Assembly (NCBI GenBank): GCA_007121535.1
Contig: SKKK01000032.1
Coordinates: 1-51,611 of the forward strand
Direction of reading: 5' to 3'
DNA length: 51,611 nucleotides
Origin: Planctomycetaceae bacterium
Lineage (GTDB): Bacteria; Planctomycetota; Planctomycetia; Pirellulales; Pirellulaceae
Positions 17,887 through 26,228 of the stretch are shown one piece after another. The first letter of the stretch is position 1; each line of letters begins with the position of its first letter. Under the pieces are notes generated by a model that searched no databases, had not been told where the DNA came from, and saw only the letters and a program-made list of their open reading frames with translations. Position numbers and translations under genes: made by a program.

Positions 17887-19956
17887 ATGACACATCGCCG
17901 TTGCTCGTCCTTCCCAACGCGGCCTTGGGCCGCAACCAACTTAGGTTGGGTCTCCGACCCGACCCGGTCGGGACAGAGTCCCAACCTACAGACGCCCACC
18001 GCGTGGCCGAAAACGCTGGGCAGCCTTGCCCTGCTTGTGTTGGCCGCCGCATCGAACGGGGCCGAACAAGATGTCCGACTCCAGGAACAGATCGCCATCC
18101 AGGCGGCCGTCCAGGCCGTGGCACCGTCCGTGGTCCGTGTCGATACGGTGGGCGGGTTGGAGCGGGTGGGTCAGGTGCTGGTCGGAACCGGACCGACGAC
18201 CGGGCTGATCGTTTCGGAGGACGGCTACGTGATCTCCAGCGCGTTCAACTTTATCCAACAACCGACGACGATCCTGGTGACGTTGCCCAGCGGCAGCCGG
18301 GTCGCTGCGGAGATTGTCGGCCGTGACCGAGCCCGGATGCTGGTGCTGCTGAGAATCGAGACGGAGGAAGAATTGATCGTGCCGCCGATCGTCCCTCGGG
18401 ACGAGATGGTCGTAGGCCAATGGACGATCGCCGTGGGCCGAACCTTCGATTCCCCTCATCCGAATCTGTCGGTCGGGTTGCTCAGCGCCCGAGACCGCAT
18501 CTGGGGCAAAGCGATCCAGACCGACGCAAAGGTTTCGCCGAACAACTACGGCGGGCCCTTGATCGATATCTGGGGACGCGTGCTGGGAGTGCTGGTCCCT
18601 TTGTCGCCTCAAGGGCAGGACGAGGTGGCGGGCGCCGAGTGGTACGATTCCGGGATCGGATTCGCCGTTCCGCTGGCAGATATCTGGCCGCATCTGGACA
18701 AACTGAAACGCGGCGAGCAACTGAAGCCGGGTGTGATGGGGATCAATCTGAAAGGCACGGATCTGTACTCGCTGCCCGCCGAAGTAGCCGCCGTCCAGCC
18801 GAAATCGCCCGCCCGTGACGCCGGGCTGCAGCCGGGCGATGTCATCGTGCAGGCCGCCGGGAACGAGATCGTTCGCCAAGCCCAACTGCGACACGTGATC
18901 GGCCGGCATTACGCCGGAGATCAAGTCGCGTTGGTCGTTCGTCGAGACGATCGGGAGATCGAGTTGACGCTGGAACTGGCCGACAAGCTGGAACCCTATC
19001 AACATCCCTTCCTGGGCGTGCTGCCGATGCGAGACGCCGACCCCGAACCCGGGATCATGGTCCGGTACGTCTACTCCGGCAGCCCCGCAGCAGAAGCGGG
19101 GATCGAGGTCGGCGATCGGTTGGTAACTCTGGCCGAAACACCCGTTCCACAGATTTCGGCCGCATTGCAGGTGCTGGCCAACCATGAACCGCAAAGCGAG
19201 ATCCAGGTCCGGGTGCTGCGAGCCGATCAGACGTTGGACATGCAGGTTCGTTTGAGCAGCCTTCCGATGGAAATCCCGGCGGAACTGCCCCCCGCTCATC
19301 GTTTGACGGATCGGGAGCAAGGCGAACGCCCGCCGGTCGGAAGCATCGAGATCCGCTTGCCCGAAGAGAGCAATCAGTGCTTCGCCTACGTGCCCGAAAC
19401 CTATCACCCGGCGGTGCCGCATGGGGTCGTCCTCTGGCTGACCGAACCCGGAAGATGGGACCGGGACGAATTGATTCAGCGATATCGCGAGCTTTGTCGC
19501 CAGTACGATCTGATCCTGCTGGCGCCGCAACCGGAAGACCCGGCGCGATGGCAGCCCACCGAGCTCGAATTCATCCGCAAATCGCTGGACGATCTGATGT
19601 CCAATTACAACGTCGACCGCACCCGGATCGTCACCCAAGGGACTCGGGCTGGTGGCGCCATGGCTTGGCTGACCGCGATCGGTCATCGCGAGCTGATTCG
19701 AGGCGTCGTGTCGATCGATTCACCGCTTCCCGCACGCATCCAGTTCCCAGCCAACGACCCGATCGAACGCCTGGCGATCTGGATCGCCTACCCGAAAGAA
19801 TCGCAACTCGCCAAACGCATCCAAACCGAAGTTCAAAGTCTGGAAGGAATGAAATACCCGGTCCAGATCCAAGAACTGGAGGGCGACGTCAACCAGCTAA
19901 GCGAAACGCAACTGTCCACCCTAGCCCGCTGGATCGACACCCTCGACCGGCTCTGA
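17887..19956 (+). CDS. Pseudo-HtrA with two PDZ domains fused to a degenerate alpha/beta hydrolase
   Basis: The 689-residue product has a hydrophobic signal core at about 44-58. It then has a trypsin-like domain lacking the triad: His position Phe120 in GYVISSAFNF, Asp position Met151, and Ser position Tyr221 in SPNNYGGPL. Two PDZ domains follow (about 282-365 and 372-460). The C-terminal 200 residues resemble an esterase/alpha-beta hydrolase, but the nucleophile elbow expected as G-x-S-x-G reads GTRAG, putting Arg587 at the serine position. So both enzyme domains appear inactive. Residues about 19-34 come from a palindromic repeat (17942-17988). It is the last gene of the cluster, 45 nt after its neighbour. 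A scaffold or decoy role is inferred. Confidence 0.85.
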   Translation: MTHRRCSSFPTRPWAATNLGWVSDPTRSGQSPNLQTPTAWPKTLGSLALLVLAAASNGAEQDVRLQEQIAIQAAVQAVAPSVVRVDTVGGLERVGQVLVGTGPTTGLIVSEDGYVISSAFNFIQQPTTILVTLPSGSRVAAEIVGRDRARMLVLLRIETEEELIVPPIVPRDEMVVGQWTIAVGRTFDSPHPNLSVGLLSARDRIWGKAIQTDAKVSPNNYGGPLIDIWGRVLGVLVPLSPQGQDEVAGAEWYDSGIGFAVPLADIWPHLDKLKRGEQLKPGVMGINLKGTDLYSLPAEVAAVQPKSPARDAGLQPGDVIVQAAGNEIVRQAQLRHVIGRHYAGDQVALVVRRDDREIELTLELADKLEPYQHPFLGVLPMRDADPEPGIMVRYVYSGSPAAEAGIEVGDRLVTLAETPVPQISAALQVLANHEPQSEIQVRVLRADQTLDMQVRLSSLPMEIPAELPPAHRLTDREQGERPPVGSIEIRLPEESNQCFAYVPETYHPAVPHGVVLWLTEPGRWDRDELIQRYRELCRQYDLILLAPQPEDPARWQPTELEFIRKSLDDLMSNYNVDRTRIVTQGTRAGGAMAWLTAIGHRELIRGVVSIDSPLPARIQFPANDPIERLAIWIAYPKESQLAKRIQTEVQSLEGMKYPVQIQELEGDVNQLSETQLSTLARWIDTLDRL
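17942..17988. repeat. Palindromic repeat inside the N-terminus of the pseudo-HtrA gene
   Basis: TAGGTTGGG (17942-17950) pairs perfectly with CCCAACCTA (17980-17988), and an inner CCGACC/GGTCGG stem extends the hairpin. It sits in frame between the start codon and the signal-peptide core and encodes about 16 residues. The inner text resembles the GGTCTCCGACCC units seen near 20173 and 46432. Confidence 0.7.
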
Positions 19957-19996
19957 CGCCCATCACGACCAGCGGCGGGCCGTCGAAGTGGACCGC

Positions 19997-20154
19997 TAAG
20001 CACCCGGCCCGGAGTCTTTTGTCAAATGAGTTATCCTTGCATAGGGGACGTAGTGGTGTCGGAAGCCGTTTTCGGCCAACGATTGCCCACATGAGAACCG
20101 GCTTACCCGAAAACGACTCCCGCCCCCTTTAGCACAATTCCACCAAGAAATATG
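19997..20154. repeat. Core-less copy of the composite repeat
   Basis: TAAGCACCCGGCC at 19997-20009 is followed by a hairpin (arms 20059-20076 and 20108-20125, imperfect). CACCAAGAAATAT comes next near 20139-20151 and matches, in reverse complement, the end module at 50420. Module order equals the reverse complement of 12144-12677 with the 357-bp core absent. It lies between the convergent ends of the pseudo-HtrA and M50 genes, where the hairpin could also act as a transcription terminator for either; there is no U-tract. Confidence 0.65.
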
Positions 20155-20172
20155 GCGTATGCCGACGCTACT

Positions 20173-20211
20173 GGAGACCTTCGGTCGGCGGTTCCGGCGG
20201 GGTCGGAGACC
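20173..20211. repeat. 39-bp GGAGACCTTCGGTCGGC repeat
   Basis: This 39-nt stretch matches the reverse complement of 46594-46632 with two mismatches by eye. It is non-coding and lies in the 287-bp intergenic region between the pseudo-HtrA gene and the M50 protease gene, directly after the core-less composite repeat. The remaining bases up to 20243 show no other feature. Confidence 0.75.
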
Positions 20212-20243
20212 CGCGCCGAACGGGGGCTGGGTTTGCTGCGACA

Positions 20244-21293
20244 TTAAAGATCTTGGCGATTGCGGTAACGGATACTGACGCGATTCAACAACGCCTTGTC
20301 TTCTTGCGAAAGTGCCTGCATTCCCGACTGGTGCAGTCGCGAAAGAATCTCGTCCACAAGCTGCTCTTCTTCCAGCTCGGTGATTTGCCGGCGTTGCAAA
20401 CGGACCTGGCGCCGTCGAGCCAACCAACGCCGCAACGGACCGGACTTCAGGTGGCCCGATTCCCGCAAATTTCGTTCCAAGGCATCCAAGTCAGCAGTCA
20501 ATTCATACGCCAAAAGCGGAGGTTCCGAATCATCCGTTTCTGAGATATGTCGATGCTGCCGGGCAGCGAGGAACAGCAGGATGGCAAAGGCGATCAGCGA
20601 CAGACGAATCGGCACGAAAGCTTCGTGCTCGTCAAATCGTACAGTTACCGCGACGACGGCCAGCAGACCAGCCAGGGTCTGGCCAGTCCGAACGACGATG
20701 AACGACGCTTGATCGGGACGAAGCATCGGCCATCGATCCATGATCAACGATCGCATCGCAAAGGCTGCATCCAGCGGAAAGGCCGGGATCAAGTTGATCA
20801 GCAGCAACGTCCAATTGATCCAGAACGTCAGCTTCAGCACTACTTGTGTGATCGATCCTGTCGATAAATCGACGGGGAATAGCGGATTCAATAACCCCCA
20901 AGCACTAGAGTTTATACCCCATAAAATAGCGGCGCAAACGACACAACTCAGTAGATTGGCGAACGGACCCGCCAGTTGCGCGCGGAATTCCGCTCGAGCG
21001 TTCCCGATCACCTGCACGGGAACCATGCCACCCAAAGGGCCAAGAACCACGATATTGGATCTGCCATCATGGCGTCGAGCGGCCCAGACGTGCCCTGCTT
21101 CGTGGACCAGAACACTTAGAAATAGTATCACCAGACTGACTGGGACCATCCAATCGAGTGCCGCCGAATGTTTGACAAACCACCATTTTAGGAGTATAGC
21201 GCAGGCGGCAAAGATTAGGAAGAACGCATGCAATCGCACACGAACTCCCCACCAGTGCCCCAGATTAAGGCTCCAAGCCGTTTGGTCCTGCAT
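20244..21293 (-). CDS. M50-family site-2-type membrane metalloprotease
   Basis: This 349-residue polytopic membrane protein has the zinc motif HEAGH (H64, E65, H68) in a hydrophobic segment. The matching third-ligand motif appears as NLIPAFPLDAA in a later helix, where the usual LDGG is LDAA. About six hydrophobic segments lie between residues 20 and 235. The last 100 residues are soluble, basic and coiled-coil-like, and resemble the small C-terminal domain (E-x-x-V-D-x-I-L-x-x-L) found on some rhomboid and M50 proteins. Site-2 proteases cut transmembrane regulators inside the bilayer, often after a first cut by an HtrA-type enzyme. The convergent HtrA cluster makes a link tempting but unproven. 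Confidence 0.88.
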   Translation of the reverse strand: MQDQTAWSLNLGHWWGVRVRLHAFFLIFAACAILLKWWFVKHSAALDWMVPVSLVILFLSVLVHEAGHVWAARRHDGRSNIVVLGPLGGMVPVQVIGNARAEFRAQLAGPFANLLSCVVCAAILWGINSSAWGLLNPLFPVDLSTGSITQVVLKLTFWINWTLLLINLIPAFPLDAAFAMRSLIMDRWPMLRPDQASFIVVRTGQTLAGLLAVVAVTVRFDEHEAFVPIRLSLIAFAILLFLAARQHRHISETDDSEPPLLAYELTADLDALERNLRESGHLKSGPLRRWLARRRQVRLQRRQITELEEEQLVDEILSRLHQSGMQALSQEDKALLNRVSIRYRNRQDL

Positions 21294-21566
21294 CAGAAAT
21301 CACTGGCTCAAAAGACCATCGAAAAGAAAAAACGAAGCCCCACGCGACAATTATGCTGTCGCCTTTGACTATCATATTCAACGAAGCGTCAACAATCCAG
21401 TTCCTTTTGCCTTCCCTCCGACTCACTCGTGCTCGTCATCGTCTATTTGCAAACCAATCGGTACCCCGATACACTGAACGAATCGATCGCAATAGTCTGG
21501 TCGGTTTATGACGAATGGGGGCAGAGGCGTTTGGTCCGAAAGCACAAGAGGATAGGGATAACGTAA
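21294..21566. promoter_or_regulatory. Divergent intergenic region, M50 protease / TPR-TolQR operon
   Basis: About 270 bp separate two divergent starts, so promoters for both are expected here. The region is noticeably more AT-rich than its surroundings. AGGATAGGGA lies 8 nt before the ATG at 21567 and is the likely ribosome binding site for the TPR gene. No confident -35/-10 pair or operator palindrome was identified. Confidence 0.4.
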
Positions 21567-24500
21567 ATGGAGTATCGTCGTCGATTCGTCGTTTTGTTGA
21601 CAGCGGTTCTGCTCGGTCTAGCCCTGCCTCACCTGACGGGGCAGAGTAACGCCCAGCCTGCAAAGTCTTCTCACCAAGCAATTCTGATCTATCGAGATGC
21701 TGCCAATTTCCAGAACAATAATGCGTTCGAATTGGCCGCCGAAGAATGGGAACGGTTCTTGGAGCGTTTTCCGGATGACCCTTTGGCAGGGAAAGCACGA
21801 CACTATTTGGGCGTGTGCCTGCGGCAATTGAAACAATTCGATCGTGCGGTCGACGCGTTCCAGCAGGTGATCTCCGAACATCCCGACATCGACACGATCG
21901 AGGATGCCTACCTGAACCTCGCTTGGTGCAAGTACAGCTTGGCGAAAGAGGGGGACGCGAGCCTGTACGCACAGGCCGCCGAGTCGTTTTCCACCCTGTT
22001 GAAGAAGTTCCCAGACGGAAAATACGCGGACCAGGCATCTTTCTTCCTCGGCGAATCGCATTATCACCAAGGAAATCGCAAGGAGGCGGTCGCGCATTAT
22101 GCTCGGGTGGTCCAAGCCCACCCGGAGTCCGCGCTGCGAGCCGACGCGCTCTACGCTCTGGGGGGAACGTATGAAGAACTCCAGCGGTACGAGGATGCCG
22201 GTCGAGTTTATGACCGATTCTTGAAAGAATTTGAGGACAGCCCGTTGGTACCGGAAATCCGCCTGCGAAAGGCGGAAACGACGATTGGTACCGGACAATA
22301 CGCCGAGGCGGTGGAAGTCCTGGAAGAACTGGCAGCTCTGCCGGATTTCGCTTTCGCGGATCAAGCGTTGTTCCGAAAAGCCTTTTCCTTGGTGCAATTG
22401 GACCGGTTGGGCGAGGCTGCTGAGTTATACGCCAAGCTGGCGACGGATTACCCCGAATCTGAATACGCGTCGGATGCGGTGCTGGCGGCCGGTCGCTGCT
22501 TTTATCGGGCTGCCCAGTTCGAGGAAGCGGCGAAATGGTTCCAGACAGCTTTGGAATCGGGTGGCGAGGTTGCTTTGGAATCGGCCCATTGGTTGAGCCG
22601 CATTGCTTTGCGAGATGGCGATCCGCAAGGGGCGCTGGAGGTGGCCGAACAAGCGCTGGAGACGGCGGGCGACAGCCCGTTTCTGGTCGATCTGAAGATG
22701 GATCAAGCGGATGCGTATTACGAACTGCCCGAGGGACAAGCGAAGGCGCTACCCATCTATCTGGCGGTGGCCAAGGATCACGCCGAGCATGATTTGGCGC
22801 CTCAGGCTCTGTACAAAGCGGCGTTCGCCGCGATGGAGCTAAAGCAGTACAAGCAGGCGAAAGACCTTGTCAACGCATTTCTGCGTGATTTTCCCGAACA
22901 CAGCCTGGTGGCCGACGTGCGATTTGTGGGAGCGGAAAGCGACCGGCTGCTCGGTCGTCACGATCAGGCCGAATCGGCGTATCGCAGCCTGATTCAGGAA
23001 CGCTCCGATCATGCGCAACTTGACTTCTGGACGATCCGCTTGGCGTCGACGTTGTACGTGCAGCAAAAGTATGCCGAGGTCCTTTCCACACTAGAACCCC
23101 TGATCCAGCGTCTGGAGGAACCGGAGATGCTTGCCGAGGCGCAGCATCTGATCGGGGCCAGCCAGTTTCATTCAGAAGCGTTTTCGGCAGCGATCGCATC
23201 CTTGTCGGCGGCGCTGGAAGCTTCGCCGAGATACCCATTGGCCGACGAGACGATGTTGTTGCTGGGACGTGCGCAACGAGCGGACGGTCAGAGCGCAGCG
23301 GCTGTCGAAACCCTCAAGAAGTTGATCGCCGATTTCCCGAACAGCCGCATATTGGATCAAGCCCACTTCCGCTTGGGCGAATTTGCCAGCGACGAAGACG
23401 ATCTATCCACGGCAATGGCCGCTTACGAAGCGGTATTGACAAAGTGGCCCGAATCGTTGTTTGCGCCGTTCGCCCTGTCTCACAAAGCTTGGTTGCACTG
23501 GAGAAGTCGTGAGTTCGATCAGGCGATCCCATTGTTTTCGCAATTGATCGAGGATCATCCCGAACACGAGTTGACCGCCGATGCTCTCTATGGTCGAGCC
23601 ATCAGCCGTCGGCAGGCAGGGCAGTTCCAAGAAGCCATCCAGGATTTGGATGCTTATTTGGAGACCGAACCCGAATTGACGGATCGGTCGAACGCTTTGT
23701 TCGAAAGAGGATTGGCCCAAGTGGCGTCCGAACAATGGCCCGAGGTTGTGTCGACGCTGCAGCAGTTGCTACAGGCCAATCCCGATTACGCGCACCGCGA
23801 CAAGGTGCTCTACGAGATCGCTTGGGCGTATCGATCCATGGAGGATCAGACGCAGCAAGCCGAAGCGTTGCCCTGGTTCCGCCGTCTGGCCGAAGAAGCG
23901 CCGGACAGTCCGCTGGCAGCCGAAGCCTGGTTCCACGTGGGGGAATCGCAGTACGACCAGCAGCAGTACGAACAGGCTGCGGCGTCCTACGCGGCAGCCA
24001 AGTCCGCCGGCGCCGAAGGGGACTTGGCGGAAAAGGTCCTTTACAAGCTGGGATGGTCGCACTTCCAGCAACGCGACTACGAGCAGGCTCTGGCCGAATT
24101 CACCGAGCAGGCCGATGCCCATTCTTCCGGGGATCTTGCCGCCGATGCGGCGCTGATGAAGGCCGAATGCCTGTTCCGGCTGGAAGATTACCGCCGGGCG
24201 CTGGCGGCCTACGAAGCGCTGGAAGAGATCGAATTGTCGCCTCAATTTTCTGCCTTGGCCTTGCTGCACGGCGGCCAATCGGCTTCGCAGTTGAAGGAGT
24301 GGGAGAAGGCCGTTTCGTTCTTCGAGCGGCTGTTGAGCCGCTACGACCAATCGCCCTACGTGCCCGAGGCCCGGTACGAACTGGCCTACGCCCAACAGAA
24401 TCTGGGCGACGAAAAATCCGCGATGCAGAACTTTACCCTGGCGGCCGAAGGTTCACGAGAATCGTTGGGGGCTCGCGCCCGATTCATGATCGGTGAACTG

Positions 24501-24785
24501 CACTTTGCCCGCCGGGATTATCGCGCGGCGATCCGGGAATTTCAGCGAGTGATGTTCGGATTCGGTGGCGACGCGGCTGCTGACGACGTCAAACCGTGGC
24601 AGGCCAAGGCGGCCTTCGAGGCGGCTCGTTGCTCGGAAGTCCAGATCCAAGATGCTGCCGCGACGGACCGCCCCGGTCTGATCGCCGACGCGCGAAGATT
24701 CTACCAGTACGTCGTCGAGAGGCACCCCGAGCACGAACTCGCTGACCAAGCGAAGTCGCGTTTGCAGGCGCTTTCCAAGTTGTAA
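21567..24785 (+). CDS. Exported TPR-repeat protein (YbgF/BamD-like repeats)
   Basis: This 1072-residue protein has a signal peptide (about 1-31), and nearly its whole length is tetratricopeptide repeats, at least twenty by eye. They recur roughly every 34-37 residues with F-P-D/E, A-x-Y-x-L-G and Q-F-x-x-A patterns. This is the CpoB/YbgF and BamD type of TPR found in periplasmic scaffold proteins. It is the first gene of a transcription unit with TolQ/ExbB, TolR/ExbD and a giant anchored protein. In Proteobacteria a TPR protein (YbgF/CpoB) is likewise encoded with tol-pal genes, which supports a role in the same envelope machine. AGGATAGGGA precedes the ATG. The partner proteins bound by the repeats are unknown. 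Confidence 0.9.
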   Translation: MEYRRRFVVLLTAVLLGLALPHLTGQSNAQPAKSSHQAILIYRDAANFQNNNAFELAAEEWERFLERFPDDPLAGKARHYLGVCLRQLKQFDRAVDAFQQVISEHPDIDTIEDAYLNLAWCKYSLAKEGDASLYAQAAESFSTLLKKFPDGKYADQASFFLGESHYHQGNRKEAVAHYARVVQAHPESALRADALYALGGTYEELQRYEDAGRVYDRFLKEFEDSPLVPEIRLRKAETTIGTGQYAEAVEVLEELAALPDFAFADQALFRKAFSLVQLDRLGEAAELYAKLATDYPESEYASDAVLAAGRCFYRAAQFEEAAKWFQTALESGGEVALESAHWLSRIALRDGDPQGALEVAEQALETAGDSPFLVDLKMDQADAYYELPEGQAKALPIYLAVAKDHAEHDLAPQALYKAAFAAMELKQYKQAKDLVNAFLRDFPEHSLVADVRFVGAESDRLLGRHDQAESAYRSLIQERSDHAQLDFWTIRLASTLYVQQKYAEVLSTLEPLIQRLEEPEMLAEAQHLIGASQFHSEAFSAAIASLSAALEASPRYPLADETMLLLGRAQRADGQSAAAVETLKKLIADFPNSRILDQAHFRLGEFASDEDDLSTAMAAYEAVLTKWPESLFAPFALSHKAWLHWRSREFDQAIPLFSQLIEDHPEHELTADALYGRAISRRQAGQFQEAIQDLDAYLETEPELTDRSNALFERGLAQVASEQWPEVVSTLQQLLQANPDYAHRDKVLYEIAWAYRSMEDQTQQAEALPWFRRLAEEAPDSPLAAEAWFHVGESQYDQQQYEQAAASYAAAKSAGAEGDLAEKVLYKLGWSHFQQRDYEQALAEFTEQADAHSSGDLAADAALMKAECLFRLEDYRRALAAYEALEEIELSPQFSALALLHGGQSASQLKEWEKAVSFFERLLSRYDQSPYVPEARYELAYAQQNLGDEKSAMQNFTLAAEGSRESLGARARFMIGELHFARRDYRAAIREFQRVMFGFGGDAAADDVKPWQAKAAFEAARCSEVQIQDAAATDRPGLIADARRFYQYVVERHPEHELADQAKSRLQALSKL

Positions 24786-24817
24786 CGCCTTCCCTCCGTC
24801 CATGAGGCCTTCGGTTC

Positions 24818-25789
24818 ATGATGCTTTCGCCATCACACCACGTGCTCCCACGAAGAATTGCCTTTTGCGGGCTGGCTGTCATCCTGACAGCCGCATTGAC
24901 AAGCCTGCACGTGACCGCACCCGCTCGACTGGCTGCCCAGGACGATCCGGGTCCTTCTGCGCAGATCGTTGACGAAGGAGACTTCGACTTTCCCGCCAGC
25001 GATGAACCAACGGATCAGGACGATTCGCCAGCGACGATGGGCCAGACGTTGGAGGGCATCAATGTCTTTACCCTGATCGTCAAAGGCGGCTGGTTCATGG
25101 TGCCGATCCTGTTGATGTCGCTGCTGGTGGCGACGTTCACGATCGAGCGGTTCATCGCGTTGCGCGAGGAAAAGGTCCTACCGCGCGAGCTGATCTCGGA
25201 TCTGGGTCGATTGGGCGGCCATCAGGGCGGGTTCGATCCCCGGCAGGCGTATCGGCTGTGCCAGCAGTTCCCGTCCACCGCGTCGAATGTGATCCGCGCG
25301 ATGCTGCTGAAAGTCGGGCGTCCGCACGCGGAAGTCGAGCACGCGGTGGCGGAAGCCAGCGAACGCGAAGCGGAACGGATGTACGCGAACGTGCGCTGGT
25401 TGAACCTGGCCGCTGCCGTCGCGCCGCTGTTGGGGCTGATGGGGACCGTGTGGGGCATGATCCGAGCCTTTCACGATACCACGCAGTTGGCGCCCGGCCA
25501 AAACAAGGCCGATTATCTGGCCGAGGGCATTTACGTGGCGCTGGTGACCACGCTGAGCGGGTTGGCCGTGGCGATTCCCGCCGCCATCTTGGCGCACTAT
25601 TTCGAAGGTCGCATCACCAACATGTTCCATCGGATCGATGAATTGCTGTTCAGTCTGTTACCTCAAGTTGAACGCTATGAAGGCCGAGTGCGGTTCAGCC
25701 ACCAATCGCATGAACCCAAGGAAGGCGTTCCGCCTGTCGCCCCCCAACCCCCTCCCGCCCCCCGTCCTGCTTCGGCAGCGGCCAATTGA
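24818..25789 (+). CDS. MotA/TolQ/ExbB proton channel family protein
   Basis: The 323-residue product has an extra N-terminal hydrophobic segment (about 14-34, probably a cleaved signal), an acidic linker, and then the TolQ/ExbB core. Helices lie near 86-108, 192-214 and 238-260, with the conserved P-L-L-G-L-M-G-T-V-W-G-M motif at about 203-214. The C-terminus is proline/alanine-rich. TolQ/ExbB proteins form pentameric inner-membrane proton channels with TolR/ExbD dimers and drive a periplasm-spanning partner. ATG 24818 is used; ATG 24821 is adjacent and equally possible. The TolR gene follows after 18 nt. Whether it serves Tol-Pal, TonB-type import or another motor cannot be told from sequence. 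Confidence 0.93.
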   Translation: MMLSPSHHVLPRRIAFCGLAVILTAALTSLHVTAPARLAAQDDPGPSAQIVDEGDFDFPASDEPTDQDDSPATMGQTLEGINVFTLIVKGGWFMVPILLMSLLVATFTIERFIALREEKVLPRELISDLGRLGGHQGGFDPRQAYRLCQQFPSTASNVIRAMLLKVGRPHAEVEHAVAEASEREAERMYANVRWLNLAAAVAPLLGLMGTVWGMIRAFHDTTQLAPGQNKADYLAEGIYVALVTTLSGLAVAIPAAILAHYFEGRITNMFHRIDELLFSLLPQVERYEGRVRFSHQSHEPKEGVPPVAPQPPPAPRPASAAAN

Positions 25790-25807
25790 CCGGAGACCCG
25801 TGCGACG

Positions 25808-26227
25808 ATGGCAGTGAAATTGAAACGCGGACAAGCGCTGGGCACCCTGAGTCTGACGCCGTTGATCGACGTGGTGTTCCTGCTGCTGATCTTCTTCCTG
25901 GTCGCGACCCGTTTCGCTCAGGAAGACCGCGAATTGGATGTCGTGCTGCCGTCGGCCAGCGAGGCTCGGCCGCTGACCGTCCAGCCTCGTGAGCTGTTCG
26001 TCAATATCGACCATCAAGGCAATTTCTTCATCGACGGCAAAACCTTGAACGGCGACGAGGTCGAAGCCGTGTTGCGGCAGGCGGTGGCGAACAACCCGGT
26101 GAATCAATCGGTGATTATCCGGGCGGACAAACGCGTCCAACTGGACTACGCGGTGCTGGTGATGAACCTGTGCAACAAAGTGGGAATCTTGGACTATAAA
26201 CTGACGATCGACGGCGAGACCCGCTGA
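25808..26227 (+). CDS. TolR/ExbD family proton-channel subunit
   Basis: This 139-residue protein has a single N-terminal helix (about 16-35) that contains the conserved aspartate in LTPLIDVVFLLLIFFLV (D21). A periplasmic domain of the ExbD/TolR type follows, with IIRADKRVQ near residues 103-111. Length and layout are typical for the family. In known systems the aspartate carries protons and couples motor motion to the third component. The giant anchored protein gene begins one base after this stop codon, so tight co-translation and a shared complex are likely. Confidence 0.93.
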   Translation: MAVKLKRGQALGTLSLTPLIDVVFLLLIFFLVATRFAQEDRELDVVLPSASEARPLTVQPRELFVNIDHQGNFFIDGKTLNGDEVEAVLRQAVANNPVNQSVIIRADKRVQLDYAVLVMNLCNKVGILDYKLTIDGETR

Positions 26228-26228
26228 T

